Source: Cryptomeria japonica (Eukaryota > Streptophyta > Pinopsida > Cupressales > Cupressaceae). From it: a stretch of DNA of 64,000 bases. This document shows, piece by piece, positions 1-12,124 of the stretch (position 1 is its first letter; each line of letters opens with the position of its first letter). A program made the translations under genes and the position numbers. Where the stretch lies: positions 209,953,744-210,017,743 of the forward strand of contig NC_081411.1 in assembly GCF_030272615.1 (NCBI RefSeq), read 5' to 3'. The notes below the pieces were generated by a model that was not told where the DNA came from, did no database searches, and saw only the letters and a list, made by a program, of their open reading frames with translations.

Positions 1-722
1 AAGTGAGGATGAAGTTGATGAGATCGAGACCAAGACTTAGGAGGATTATGAAAAAGAAAAATTTATGAGGTTGAAGGAAGAGAATCTCCTACTCGCCGAC
101 AAACTGATTTGTATGGACCAGAAGTTGATGGTTTTGTGTCACATCATGAATATTGGAAAAGATTACTTTGAGAAAGAATGGGATTTTTCTAAGGAGACCA
201 TATTTCAGTGAGGAAAGTGATTGAAAACTCCTAACAGAGGACTTTTTTCTCAGAAAAAAGTATGCCTTGTTGATAGGAAAGCCTTTCTTTAGTGGAAAGA
301 ATCCGCAAGAGGATTCAAGGTGCTTGGAGATTGAATATCCTAGGAGCATAGGGATTATAGAGCTCATGAAGGTGGGAGAGAGCCTCTGGCTCAAGGCTAC
401 AAAAGACTTCGAAAAGGCTGAGGATAAAGTCTTTGAGGAAAATGAATTTCAAAAAGAACAAAAGAGTGATGATTTATTGCTCCAGATTGCAGAAATAGAG
501 GTGGAGTGGGATGCATTGATTGTAGGTATTGCAAAAGTTTCTGTAGAAAATACAACAAATTCATTTGATATGGAGCCCATTGGTGCAAGATCTATAGCTG
601 GAAGCTCAAAACTAGATCTCGTGGCAGCCCAATTGGAAAAGAATGTTGCATCCAGTGTTGGTCAAATGAAGAGAGAACATCGGTTCCAATCTAGCCAATT
701 TGATGGTAGTAGTAATGATTGA
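1..722 (+). pseudogene. Family-E gag-like reading frame, C-terminal part (unit A)
   Basis: Continuation of the zinc-knuckle reading frame seen whole at 34,647-35,744; the N-terminal part lies left of the window. The frame is acidic and probably coiled coil (KLMVLCHIMNIGKDYF, then the SLWLKATKDFEKAEDKVFEE region). A stop at about 38-40 is shared with unit B. Near base 208 unit A has lost 2 nt relative to B, which shifts the frame. From 267 to 722 it is open, and a stop present in B at 35,496 is a Leu codon here. It ends FDGSSND. No pol domain follows, so this is a decayed non-autonomous LTR-element frame. Confidence 0.7.
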
Positions 723-854
723 ATTTATTTGTTTATGTTGGATGTCCTGGGGCCGAATGAGAGTTGGGGTGTTCCAGACGTGGGCAATGCACCAACTGTG
801 AGAATTAGGAGTGATGTTTGTAGGCTATTCACACCACTGTGAGATTTTTATATT

Positions 855-1130
855 TTGGAATTAAAACTAGATAGTGGTGATCTTCTAGATATTCTATTAC
901 TGGGGAGCACAAGACCAAGAGGCTTTGATGGAGGGATGTATTATGGATCTGTAGATAGTAGTGTTCCTCATTATAGATTACTGGATGAGGTATTTAGAAA
1001 ATACTTTTTTAACTCTGATCTGATTAGGAGAAGATTAATTCGCACTATTCATGAATAGAGTTTGGCTATAATAAAATCTTCTCAAGAGCTGCTTGTAGTA
1101 TGAACCTTGGAATGGAGATGCAGGGAATGT
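855..1130 (+). pseudogene. Family-E 3' reading frame (unit A)
   Basis: A short open stretch (855-1058) has the pattern GGMYYG...RRRLIRTIHE and, after a stop, IKSS. The same pattern, GGIYYD...WRRFICSVHE then LKSS, occurs on the minus strand at 24,406-24,621, again just upstream of an LTR. The two element types therefore share a short 3' coding module. No known retroelement domain was recognised. It lies 36-110 nt before the polypurine tract and LTR. Confidence 0.55.
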
Positions 1131-1165
1131 TACAGGTTGTTTCAGTTGGACTTTACGGTGGAGAT

Positions 1166-1394
1166 TGTTGGGTATATGAAGCCCAACAGTGACATGGTTG
1201 TTTGTTGTCTACATAAATGACTGAGTGCAATCATGTATGTACTGTGTAATTGGATATTGGTTAATAAGAATTCTCCCTGCGTTTTTGGTGGACGTAGCCA
1301 CTTAGTGGTGAACCATGTTAATCTTGTGTCTATTATTCTTTCTGTTGTTTTGTGTTCCTTATTATGTGTTTTCTCTACTCATTTTAAACTAACA
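1166..1394 (+). mobile_element. Family-E 3' LTR (unit A)
   Basis: 229-bp LTR. It starts TGTTGGGTATATGAAGCCCA after a purine-rich tract (GGTGGAGAT) and ends TTTTAAACTAACA. It carries the plant-LTR motif TGGACGTAGCCACTTAGTGG. The same terminal sequences bound LTRs at 36,188-36,416 and, on the minus strand, at 24,091-24,349. Kelch-pseudogene sequence starts directly after the CA end. Confidence 0.85.
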
Positions 1395-1840
1395 GGAATG
1401 CGGAGGGGGGTTTTTATTGAGGGAATGTTTTATGTCATTGGTTTTTTCAATAATAGAAGTCAAAGGTTTGCTCCTAACATAGGACTATGGACATCAATAG
1501 AAAACATTTCTTTAGCCAATACATGGTACGTCCATTTTTTGTATGCGTTTGGACAATTAAATGCATTTGGAAATAATGTAATAATGGAATATAATTGGGA
1601 AGAAAATGTGTGGAGACAATTGGAACACTCCCCTCGAGATTTTATCTTTGTTCGTCCAACAGTGCGGTGTGATTGACTTTTCCTGTGCGGATATAATAAT
1701 CCATCCATCCTTTTAGGGACTCCAGTTTTCTATATGTACAAACCTGAAGCAACTTTGTCTGAGAGGTGGATTTCTTTTGAAAAACCAAAAAAATTTCTAG
1801 AAATGGAAGTGGTTGCTGTGACCACAGTAGAACTTTAATA
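1395..1840 (+). pseudogene. F-box/kelch pseudogene, 3' part (unit A)
   Basis: Matches residues from about 190 to the C terminus of the intact kelch protein at 22,322-23,326 (GVFIEGMFYVIG, then the QRF.PN.G.WT and MYKPEA segments). The Arg codon after the conserved CD has become TGA at 1674-1676 (CD*LFLCGYNN against CDRIFVCGYNN). The 5' half is absent because the family-E element lies immediately upstream. Substitutions are many, so this is an older paralogue, not a recent copy. Confidence 0.85.
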
Positions 1841-1978
1841 TATAATAACTAATAAAAATCCTCTCATTTATGATATCACACATTTTACAAATTTTAATTT
1901 AATTTGCTATTATTAAAATATATCATATATTAAATTGAATTTTATTTTAATCTATTTCTTATAACTTCGATGTTGGTG

Positions 1979-4319
1979 TTTTTTTTCGTTTTTTTTATAA
2001 TAAAAATGGAAAATCCACTGAACTATATATTAATGATAAGGAGTTTACATCGGGTTCAGACATGGCATACCGGCAGGAAAGAACCCACAAGAAAACCTCC
2101 AGTTGTAGCCATATTTAGACTTAATAGACATATACAGTACCCTTTACAATATATATACTGATGAAACCCTCACCCTCCTATTTCTGATATTTTTTACAAA
2201 AGTCCCATAGGATAACTTCAAACCAGAATCACTCCAACCGAAGAAGAGATGATCATGAAGAACTAACAAGGCAGATGTATAAGAGAAAATTCTCTATCAA
2301 GACCATAGCTAACCATTTCAAATCAAAAAGAATCCATGTAACCTTCATTCTTGCAAAAAACCATACTACCAGCTACAAAAGAGGAAATATGCTAGTTGTC
2401 CAAAAACCCGGTACTAGAGCTCTCATCCAGTGGCTCATGAGAAGAGAACGAAGGTGGAATCACCTATAGAAGGAACGTCACGCAAGTAGGAGCAGAGCAT
2501 AAAAATCCCAAAGAGATTAATGAATGTAATGCCTGAAAAACAACCCATGCTTTATCCACATAATGGTCAGGAGCCAAGTACAACAAAAAATCCATAGAGG
2601 CTCTAGTATTTTCCACTAAATCGTATATCAATCCCATACATAACTGATCAAGCAAATGGCCAAACCAGCCATTAGCCAAAAGCTCATGGTGAGGAAGAAA
2701 ACCCCCGTAATAAAAAGAACCCATATCAAACCGATAACTACCCAATGCAGGAGAGACCAACTCCCAATTGCACACTATCGGGAAGACAAACGTGGATACC
2801 AAGAGGTGAACCAAATCCAAATTGAGCAGAACATAAAAAAAAATAGTAAGAAAATGAGAGACAAGCTCATCATAAGAAAATTGACAACCAACTTGTAGCC
2901 ACCGACAACCCAAGAGCCTACGAAACTCAAAGTCCACCGCAAGAGTAAACAGATTGAAAACCTTGCCAAGTTTAATAGAATTCTCCTCAATTGCATCTTC
3001 TTCCCCCAATGATTGAGCTTCTAAAACCACTCTATAAACTCCAACAAGCAAAGAGGAAGACATTTACAGAATGAAGAGCACTGAAAACTAGAAATAAACA
3101 AGGGACTGATTTTTGAAAATGATAGAGAAATGTGTGTGAAAGAGAAAATGTCCTGAATTTCCCATAAAGATACTGAAAAAATCCATTTGAAGCATGCTTG
3201 AATTAATTTGCACAAATGCAAAAATCCTTCCACTATAACCCATAAGTGATTATCCTGCAAGTAAGGATGCCATCAATCTAAAAATAAATAATCCGTAAGC
3301 CAAATCTATCAAACTCGAACAAGCACAAGGCGACCAACACAATGATATTTGCATCAAAAAATAAAACCTTAGAAACGTGCTGACGGCTTGAGGAGATGAA
3401 AGCATGCAAAAAAATAATGAAGGGTTGGAGATGAGGACTGCACCAAACCCACATGCCACAACCAAAACACATCATAAATGATGATATTACTGACAAGACA
3501 CAAGGTCAAATCAATATCGAAAAACCAAACCTAGAAAATATCTCCCCAACCTGAAAATAGAAAAACATTTGAAAACAGTAGAGAAAACTTCCATAAGCCA
3601 CAAAGAAACCAATTAACCCATAGCACCCCGGATATACACCCCATCCTTTTGCACGAAATAAATATACCAACACCCCATATGTAAGAATAGACGGTTTACA
3701 CATGTGATGTAAAAATAACTGACCCAAGAGGAGGATGACATGTATATCTCAAGCAAATGAAACCGATGATGAATTTTAATATCATGCCCATATAATTAAG
3801 CCGATTTGTGAAGAGGTATCCAACTCATGAAAAAGTTGTTTACATATGCTGCCACCTGAAAAATTCTTCTCCAATCCTTAAGAAGTACACACATTAACAT
3901 CTAACCCAAATGCAGCAGTGTATAAATACTCCAAATTCAGATAGTAATAAAAACTTCCTATCAACACATGAAGGATAGATACAAACTGAACTGAGGAGAG
4001 GATAATATGTATACTTCAGTAAGAAATGAAGATACTAACACAAAATTTTGCCATCTAAAAATTACCTCTCCATCCCTCAAGAAATACACACATTAACATC
4101 TAACCCAGATACAAGAATGTACAAATACTCCATATGCAAAATAGAAGTAAAATCCTCCTATCAACACATGACAAACAGATACAAAATGATCTGAGAAGAG
4201 GATAATATATATACTTCAATAAGAAATGAAGATAATAACTCAAAATAGATGACTTAATCTTTGGGATGTGGCATATACCCGGAGAGGACGACATGAGGAA
4301 TGTCGACAACAGCTACATT
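1979..4319 (-). other. LINE 3' region (unit A)
   Basis: About 2.3 kb between the RNase H stop and the T-rich end. It contains a 199-aa open stretch (2464-3063, minus) rich in Leu, Phe and Val with no domain I recognise; unit B keeps only part of it open. I read it as untranslated LINE tail with chance ORFs. It also holds a two-copy tandem repeat of about 200 bp (3878-4260). Confidence 0.5.
3878..4260. repeat. Two-copy tandem repeat, about 200 bp, in the LINE tail
   Basis: ACACACATTAACATCTAACC occurs near 3885 and again near 4086, followed in both by similar CTCCTATCAACACATGA-type and GAGGATAATATATATACTTC-type segments. Direct repeat with moderate divergence. Absent from unit B because of the 1.68-kb deletion. 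Confidence 0.7.
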
Positions 4320-4760
4320 CTAATGAATAATCGCTGAGTCAATAGCCAAATTAGCTAGAAAATCTGCTAGTTTATTTATCTCTCGAAAACAATGAGATAA
4401 TACATAAGTATCAAAGAAGGATAATTTCTCAAATATGTGATTAATTAAGGGCTTTAAATGCCAACTATTACTTTTGTAGTTCAACACAGTTTGAATAACA
4501 ACCATTGAATCCCCCTAGATGGAAATATGTTTGATCCCAAGGGAAATAGCCAAATCAATCCCAAGAGACAAAGCTTGACATTCAACAAAATTGTTTGATT
4601 GAGACGCAAGAGCATGACATTGAGCAGCAATTAGGACTGCATTATGATCAAAAATGGCCATCCCAGTTCTAGACATACCCATATTCCCCCTAGAAGCACC
4701 ATCAAAAAGGAGTTTGAAATGATCCAGAGGAGGAGGAGCCCAACTGGCCACAAATCTCTT
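4320..4760 (-). pseudogene. LINE RNase H domain (unit A only)
   Basis: RVT_3-type RNase H at the C terminus of the LINE. It shows LLFDGASRGNMG (first Asp), NNFVECQAL (Glu), GDSMVVIQ (Asp) and REINKLADFLAN near the end. A TAG at 4515-4517 splits it just before GDS. The protein would end at about 4320. Unit B has lost this domain in a 1.68-kb deletion. Confidence 0.85.
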
Positions 4761-5099
4761 ATTTTTAAAAGCGTTAACCTTTGCAACTGACCCATGAGAA
4801 GGTATACTAGACAGAGATTTCCATGTCCTTGTGATCATGCAATCCCAATGGGAAAAAGATGTCATATTTTCTAAATTCTTATGAATATATGACAAGACCA
4901 CCTCTGAGATAGAAGCCTCTATCTTGACTAAAATATCAGAAAGCAAAGTGGATGGTTTTTTAAAGATCCTCTTATTTCTTTCTAACCAAACGTTCCAAAC
5001 AATAATCGATGGGGCTATAATCCAAAGGCAGGCATAAAAAGAAGAGGAAAACAAGAGAGACCAAGCTCTGAAGCGAGAGAGAAGGTCCCCACTAGTAAC

Positions 5100-6360
5100 A
5101 AAAGACAATCCTAGCTTCTCGAAAAACCAATTCCAACATCCTAGAGAAAAATCACAATGAAGGAAAAGATGAGAAGACGATTCCAATTTCTGATTACACA
5201 AAACACAAGGGAAAACAACAGATAAACCCATCCTATCCAGTCTCATCCTAGTTAGAACCCTATCTTGAGCAACAAGCCAAGCAAAAGCTCGAACCTTCGG
5301 CAGACATGCTGGATGCTAGAATAATTTGTAAGGCCAAGAAGAGAGATCCTTAGCTGACATAAGCAAGTTGTATCCATCTTTCACTAAGTATTTTCCGAAT
5401 GAACTGTTAGTCCAAACCAGCTCATCATCCTTCTTAGACAAAATGATAAGTCTATCTTTAAGAATAGAATACAAATCTTCTTTCAGACTAGGGCTAATAG
5501 GAAGAAACTCAATCGATTTCCATTGAGTCATCACCAGATGTCCATTATGAACTACATTAAAGTAGTCTGATAAATAGACCCCCCATTTATCTAGAAGTAT
5601 TGATTTCAAGGGAGACCAATCCCTAATAGAATCCATAGGACAATAACCATTCCAGGCATCATCCCAAAATCTAAATTTCGTACCCTTATGCACAACCCAA
5701 GAAAGATACGACAGTAAGACACTTCTTCATTTTCCCATGAAATTCCAAATAGCTGACCCCTTAGGAAGAGTCAAGGCCCTAAAAACAGACTCCCTAGATC
5801 CATTAGAAAGATACTTAGTGAACATGATTCTAGCCCAAAGGGATGCTAGATTATCATACAATTTCCACACTAACTTGGCCCCCAAGGCTAGATTTTGATT
5901 TTCCAAACTACGAATTCCAGCCCCCCCAAGTTCCTTAGGAAGACAAACCTTATCCCAAGCTAACAAGGGGATCCTAGATCTCCCATCCTTATTGTTATTC
6001 CAAAGGAAAGATCTCAGACAATCATTTAAACTGTCAATAACAACCTTTGGAGCTTTTAGAATTGACATTAAGTAAATTGGCAACGCATTTAATACAGACT
6101 TAATCAACACAATTTTCCCAGCCATGGTGAGCCATTTGTGATTCCATGCCAAGATTTTCTTAGACACCCCAGAAACTACTTTATCCCAAAAACTAACCTT
6201 AACCTTATTAAAAAAAAAGGGAACTCCTAGATAAGTGCAAGGGAGATCCCCAAGTTGGAAACCTCAAAACTTTTGAAGCTTATCCTGGAGCAGGGAGTGA
6301 GTGTTTAAGAAAAAAATCTTAGGTTTTTCCTTTTTGACCTTTTGACCCGAAAAAAGCTGC
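5100..6360 (-). pseudogene. LINE RT connection and zinc-binding region (unit A)
   Basis: Typical plant LINE region C-terminal to RT: the ILAWNHKWLTMAGKIVLIKS segment and LAWDKVCLPKELGGAGIRS are family hallmarks. A SGKYLVKDGYN-like stretch follows (SFGKYLVKDGYN here). The zf-RVT zinc-binding motif CVLCNQKLESSSHLFLHC lies near 5150-5215. Broken between 5693 and 5727 and between 5246 and 5316. Confidence 0.85.
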
Positions 6361-6399
6361 ATAATTCTTGATTACTTGATCAATAAATCGAGCCTCCTT

Positions 6400-7389
6400 C
6401 AAGGTTGCACAACCAAATAAGAGGGTGTCATCAGCAAAAATGCAATGGGAAATCCTCTGATCAAAATTGTGAATTTTGATACCCTTCCATAAATCGGTCT
6501 CACGAGCTGAGCTGATTGCCCAACTCAGAGCTTCAGCTTATAAGATAAATAAAAAAGGTGAGAGCGGGTCCCCTTTCCTTAAACCCCTAGAAGAGTGGAA
6601 GAAACCACAAGGGGACCCATTAATAAGAACCAAAAATCTTGCCGAGGAAATACAAGCGATAATCCATTTTATCCAAGCTAGGGAGAAATCCAACCTTAAT
6701 AGGACAATTTTTAATGCATTCCATTCAACCCTATCACAAGCTTTCATCATGTCTAACTTAAGGATCATGGCAGGGTATTTTTGGGCAGAGATCGAATGTA
6801 AGACCTCATGAGCAACTATAGCCCCTTCAGGAGTTTCCCTTTGAGGAACAAAACCTCCTTGCTCAAGGGAGATTATTCTTGGTAAAAGAATGGTCAACCT
6901 CATACCAATTACTTTGGAAAATATCTTATAAATGGTGTTAAATAAAGCTATGGGATGAAAATCTACGAAGGTTTTAGGGTCCTCCTTCTCAGGTAAAATG
7001 ACAATTAAGGTAGTGTTCATTTCTTTAAGGATAGACCTATTTCTCCTAGCTTCCTCTAAAGCCAAAAGGACATCCTGACCCACAAAATCCCAACATTTCT
7101 AAAAAAACAAAGGAGTAAAACCATCAAGCCCAGGAGCCTTATCTGGGTTCATAGCAAAAACAGCCCCCTTAATCTCTTCTATTGAGAAAGGAGACACTAA
7201 CATTCTATTATCATCGGGAGAAACAAGAGAGGGAATGAGAGATGAGATATTGTTGGATTCATCAATTTTCTCAGATGAAAGAAGATTCTTAAATAACTTA
7301 ATCGCTTCCTTAGAGATATCCCTATCCTCGAAGAGAATATTCTCTTGGATATCCTGAATATAAGAAATCCTACTCCTGGCCCTTTTCAT
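6400..7389 (-). pseudogene. LINE reverse transcriptase domain (unit A)
   Basis: RT motifs in order: DKAPGLDGF, FHPIALFNTIYKIFSKVI, QGGFVPQR, LKLDMMKACDRVEW (first catalytic Asp), GLRKGDPLSPFLF, then FADD (second catalytic pair) at 6427-6438 in another frame. Two stops break it. The one at 7099-7101 is a Gln codon in unit B, so it is specific to A. The one at 6538-6540, after LSPFLFIL, is shared with B. Catalytic residues are intact, but no continuous frame remains. Confidence 0.9.
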
Positions 7390-7704
7390 TTTAGTACTAG
7401 CATGGAAAAAATTTGTGTTCTTATCACCATCAGCTAGCCATAACTCCCAAGACTTTTGTCTCTAATAAACCTCCCCTATAGCCAAAATTTCGTCTAATTC
7501 ACTCCTAAGAGACCTGCTTTCATCCAATACCTTAGATCCCAAACCATGATGCAAGACTATATCTAAAATCCTTTGTTTTTCTTCAAAAATATTCTTGAAA
7601 TGAAGGGAGTTCCATCTCCTAATATTGTTTTTTAAAAAACTAATCTTCTTGACCAGCTAGAACATTCTAGAACCTCTAGAGAATGGAGCCTCTCCCCACC
7701 ATTG

Positions 7705-8618
7705 TCACAGGATGGGAAGAAAAGAGGGATCCCTAAACCACATTGGCTCAAACTTAAAAGGAAGTTTGTGTGAAGGTTTATCCCTAACCATAGTCAGAGA
7801 GAACGGAAAATGATCTGACCCAGATAGTGGAAGAATGGAAGAGAAAAACTCAATGTCTAAATCGAACCAATTAGATGAGAGTAAAAATCTGTCCAATCTT
7901 TCCACAATCTGAGAGAAATGTTTCCTCATGTTCGTCCATGTGAATAGGACATTCTTATGTTTACAATAAAAAAGAGACATGTCAAAAATGAATGCATTAA
8001 AATCATCCATAGACTTCTTATTTGGATAGATCCCCCCTGATTTTTTAGTAAGATCCAAAATAGCATTAAAATCTCCCCCAAAAATGACAAAAGAATGATT
8101 CCTAAGGGGGGATAACACCCTAATGAGCTCTTGCAAAATATTGTATTTAGCCAAGATACTTGAGGGAGCATAAATGTTAAACACCCAAACTTTAAAGCTA
8201 GAAGCTCTGAATGAAACTAATTACAACATCCAATTTGGCTCAGACACAACCAATTTCACATCAACTAAAAAATCATTCCATAAGAAAGCGAAGCCCCTCG
8301 ATGCCCCAGTAGCTAGACAAGAAAAAAATTCCACTTTTTCCAAGAAGAAAATACAGAAACGGAGTTCTCCAACGAAAGTTTAGTCTCCTAAAGCAAACCT
8401 ATATCCCACTTAACCAAGTCTAATTGAGAGTTGATCAAGTGTCTCTTGTTAGGGGCATTTAAGCCCCTAACATTCCATGAGATAATCTTCATTGATCTCG
8501 GGGACAATATGGCAGCCTTCTTAAACCCAGGGAAAGACGACAAAACTTGTTGAATACCCGCATCAATTTCCAGTTGAGTTTTATGATTCTTTGGAGGTCT
8601 ACCCTTGCCCAGGGACAC
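7705..8618 (-). pseudogene. LINE endonuclease domain (unit A)
   Basis: Endonuclease/exonuclease/phosphatase (APE-like) domain that would nick target DNA. Motifs: ISWNVRGLNAPNKR at the start, FGGDFNAI in the middle, LDRFL and GSDHFPF at the end. The usual LQETK motif reads L*ETK: the stop at 8388-8390 sits just before the catalytic Glu. Unit B has the same stop, so the lesion came before the duplication. A frameshifted stretch joins 8388 to 8184. Upstream (8619-8940) is a short acidic, hydrophilic gag-like segment. Confidence 0.85.
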
Positions 8619-8960
8619 TATAGTGTTATGGAAATTCAGCTGAACCTAGGGAATAGAAGATCTAATGGGCATTTTAACTGGAGATGGCCGATGAGACAGG
8701 GCCACTTTCTGAAGAACCACTCATTTTGGATCATCTTGAGAGATATTAACAGGGACCTCAGATGAATTTAAGGAAGGAGAATTTGACAAACTCTTATGAA
8801 TTAAATCTAGGTCATTTCCAATAGAGCACATAACTTTTTCTGAGACCTCCTCTCCTCAAAATCCTTATTAGATTTAAGCAACTGCTCAACTTGCTGAGCC
8901 ATGTGTTCATCTGAGGAAATATGCATAGACTCGGGCATATCACACTCTCTAAGATATATT

Positions 8961-9680
8961 TCTACATCTTTTTTATAATTATTTTAAAATGTTAGTTTTA
9001 TTAAATAGAAAATAATAATAAAAAAATAATCTAGTCATTATGGTTTAATACTAAATAAAAAATATGTGTTTGGAGTTAATGATTAATTAATTTCACAATC
9101 TTAGTTTTGTGTATTTAGTTATCTAAATTATAGAATTGTTTATTTTTATTTTTTAAATTATATGAATTGTGGCTTGCATCTGTTGACATAAAAAATTTAC
9201 TTAAATAGTATCAATTGAAATCCCTATTTTATCTAAAGGGAGTAAAATTTAATAAAACAATATCAATTGAAATCCCTATTTTATCTAAAGGGAGTAAAAT
9301 GTATTTCTTATAGAAGTGATGTAAATAAATGTGATATGTGGTCAATTAATTGCAATCAAATTTTATTTGCTTCCATGTATATCAACATTGAATCAATATA
9401 CTACATTGTTCTAGTTTTCAAAAAAGTAAATTTAAGGATTTCTATGTAATCCTTCCACCTAACTAAGGGTTGATCGGAGGGTGAAAAGTAGGGAGTAGCT
9501 AGGGTTCAAACATGTAACTTTAAAAACTACATTTAATGGGTTGTTATATCATGAATTTCAAAATGGGTTGGAAGGTTAATTTATATTTTATTAGATATTA
9601 AATAGAAAGAGGGTTAATCTTTCATTTATGGGTTTTGGGTTGATCTTTCTTCTAATTCAAGAGTTAGTGTTCAATCATAT
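8961..9680. other. AT-rich stretch without genes (unit A)
   Basis: No coding signal seen. It holds a 51-bp tandem duplication at about 9200-9300, recorded separately, and otherwise low-complexity A/T DNA. Confidence 0.6.
9200..9300. repeat. 51-bp tandem duplication found only in unit A
   Basis: The segment TATCAATTGAAATCCCTATT and what follows, up to GGGAGTAAAAT, occurs twice in a row here and once in unit B (about 42,574-42,613). It is a clean private duplication that changes the A/B offset by 51. Confidence 0.85.
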
Positions 9681-9910
9681 CCATATGACAAAGGATGGAT
9701 CAAAGTCAGTTTTGAGAAGGTTGCTAGAGGAAATTCAAGATTGTTTGGGGAAGATGAGGGTATGATCTTAGTGGTCGAGATCAAGAAATTACCAATTGGA
9801 ACAAAAAACAAAGTAAAATTTTTGATCATTGGGTTTGGGATACTTTTATGCATTGTAATGGGGTTCAAGGAACTCCACTTGGAAAGTGACTTGATGATTG
9901 TGATTAGCAT
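9681..9910 (+). pseudogene. LINE RNase H fragment (unit A)
   Basis: One plus-strand frame reads GWIKVSFEKVARGNSRLFG, then KLPIGTKNKVKFLIIGFGIL and FKELHLESDLMIVI. This follows the plant LINE RNase H consensus (WIKVNFDGAARGNPG, NNEAEF, LHLEGDS), but the catalytic Asp and Glu positions are replaced (FEK, NKVKF). It is a dead fragment with no RT nearby on this strand. Confidence 0.7.
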
Positions 9911-10099
9911 AATTTGATGATAGGATATGTCAAATTGGAAGCTAAAAATGCTCCTCCCAGAAATTTGGCATGGCTTGGCAATGTTGACATGAATTGGGGA
10001 GAGGATTTATTAGTTGGTAATTCTAATTTTGTGTAATTTAAACTTATACATGGTGTTTTCAAATCATTTTCAATTTTGTACAACAATTTACCTAGCAAG

Positions 10100-12120
10100 G
10101 TCTCTAATTATAACTAAGATTTTAGGTCCACATCATGAAAAATGATGTCAATTGTGTATCATGTCATCTTTTGTTAGTGTCAAGATATGTTATCACTTGA
10201 TTTAATTCTTTATAAATATAAACAATACAATTCAATCTATTATAAGTACTCAAAATCAACATTAACAACTTTAAAGTCACAACTCATAGTACTATACTAT
10301 AAAAAAATTTGGAGGATAAACCAATAAATTCTATCATAACTATTGAAATATACTCAACTATTGGGTTCTCTATCTTATTTATTGGGTCCCCTTTCATTTA
10401 GAAAAATAAACATATACACCAATTTCAAAAAAATTATCAAAGAAAATAGGGTATCTAACCAGTCTTTAAACCAAGTTAAGTTTCTTGTCCCATAAAGATA
10501 TAAAATTTTCCAAATAAATGCAAAATTATATATTTCAATACAATATGGCCTTGTATTTCTCATATAGTATTACAAATTATCTACTAGGACTATGAATGCT
10601 ACATACTACTCTGCATTAACTAGAGATTTAACTAATGGACAACTAGCAAAAAGGAAAAAATAGACTAGTTCCCAATACTTCTAACCTTATTCTTCAATAT
10701 CCATCCTTTCTTCATCCACGGGGTCTCTCTCTCCACATCAATTGCTTGAATATGCTCCTTTAGACCTTCCTAGTGTATGTAGGTCAAAATCCAATCTAAG
10801 GCTGCGTTCACCACTAAATTTGACCAATTCAAGAGAAAGTTCAGGATCTAAATTATGATCTCCTTATTGTCCTGATAATCCTCCTTATCATCCAATAGGA
10901 TTATTGGAAGTTTTGGGACTTCCTTAGTTTTCTTGTCAAAGTCCGAGGAATCCGAAATTCATCATAGTTTCTTAAAACATCATCCAAACCACCCAGAACT
11001 TGAATCTTAAAGATTTCATTACTTAAATTTTTAGCCACATCTTTTCTCACATCTCTATCTAAAGCTATGGCCAAAAAAAATTATTATATACACTAGTAAA
11101 GTTATTATCACATTGTCACACACACATGTGCATTCATATATACACATTTACATCTACAAACACACATGAGTGCTCCAAAAAATTGCAAGTAAATATTATG
11201 TTAGATAAGATGCTATAATTGATCTAATTTGCAAGAATAGGTAATGAATGAACTATGATTAGATCATTCATAACCTATTATAATGTACTTTTCCTGTTTT
11301 TGCTGTAATTATTAACCAATAAGCTATTAGCATTCATGTTAATTTGATAAATTCATGGTTGTGCTAAATTATTGCATTATTTGGGTCAATTTGCTTGCAC
11401 TTTCTTCTATGACATCATGGTCCCAGTATGTTGGAACATACCCAATGTTGATGATTTGATAAAAAGTAATATATGCATGATGGCTAGGTACATACTCACA
11501 TATTTTATTTTCATAAATTATAATATAATAATAGAGTTCAAAAAATTATTCAAATTTGAAAATTTATAAAAACCACACCTTTATCCAATGACTAGTGAAG
11601 GTCAAGAATACACTAGAACTATTAATCATTTAGTTGAGGCCCCTTAGATATATGTTTCAATATGTCAAGTGATATTGTTCGTTGTACTCAATAATTAAAT
11701 GGTAGGATATATATCCATCCACCTTTTCATTTCTAAGAATTTTTAGATAATTCTTTAGATAAGGGTATATTGTAGAACAAGAAATTAATAGAAAAGAACT
11801 CTAGTAGTATGATAAACTTTGGGTTCTCTTGTTTATGAAATATGAAGCATATAATTTAGACAACAATGTGTTGAGCTAGCTAATAACATTTACTATACTT
11901 TATGATCACCCTAGCTCTAGGTGTTAATTAAATCTCTACTAGGTTATGACCGGTACTAGGTTAGAAATTGAATATTGTGCAATCTTTGTGTTAATTTTTA
12001 ATAAGATTTAGGCTCACGTCTAATGATTCTAGAGAATTTAGTAATCACTAATACATGTTATGAAGATCTTATATCTACTTCTAGTGGTGTACTTTTTAAT
12101 TTAGATACATAACATTGAAT
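10100..12120. other. AT-rich intergenic stretch (unit A)
   Basis: No intact gene. The part at 10,690-11,070 is less AT-rich; read on the minus strand it gives short coding-like pieces in shifting frames (for example LDRDVRKDVAKNLSNEIF and VNAALDWILTYIRKV). It may be an old pseudogene of unknown type. Short CA/TA-rich tracts lie near 11,090-11,160. Confidence 0.4.
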
Positions 12121-12124
12121 GTGA

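Larger units (their letters stand above)
1979..8960 (-). mobile_element. L1-type LINE, 5'-truncated, decayed (unit A)
   Basis: Minus-strand non-LTR retrotransposon. In transcription order (falling coordinates): a short gag-like end, endonuclease (EEP), reverse transcriptase, zinc-binding connection, RNase H and a 3' region ending in a T-rich run (about 1979-2000 on the plus strand), which reads as a degenerate poly(A) tail. This is the standard plant L1 layout with a C-terminal RNase H. Frameshifts and stops break it throughout. It sits downstream of the kelch pseudogene. The left and right limits are approximate; no clear target-site duplication was found. Confidence 0.85.

Noticed and set aside
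2464-3063. 199-aa minus-strand ORF as a gene
   Set aside because: It lies in the LINE 3' region, has a biased Leu/Phe/Val composition and no domain. Unit B keeps it open only in part, and overlapping frames of similar length exist.
1949-8990. Target-site duplication for the large LINE
   Set aside because: I compared the flanks (TTCTTATAACTTCGATG on the left, TATTTCTACATCTTTTT on the right). They share only scattered letters, not a repeat.
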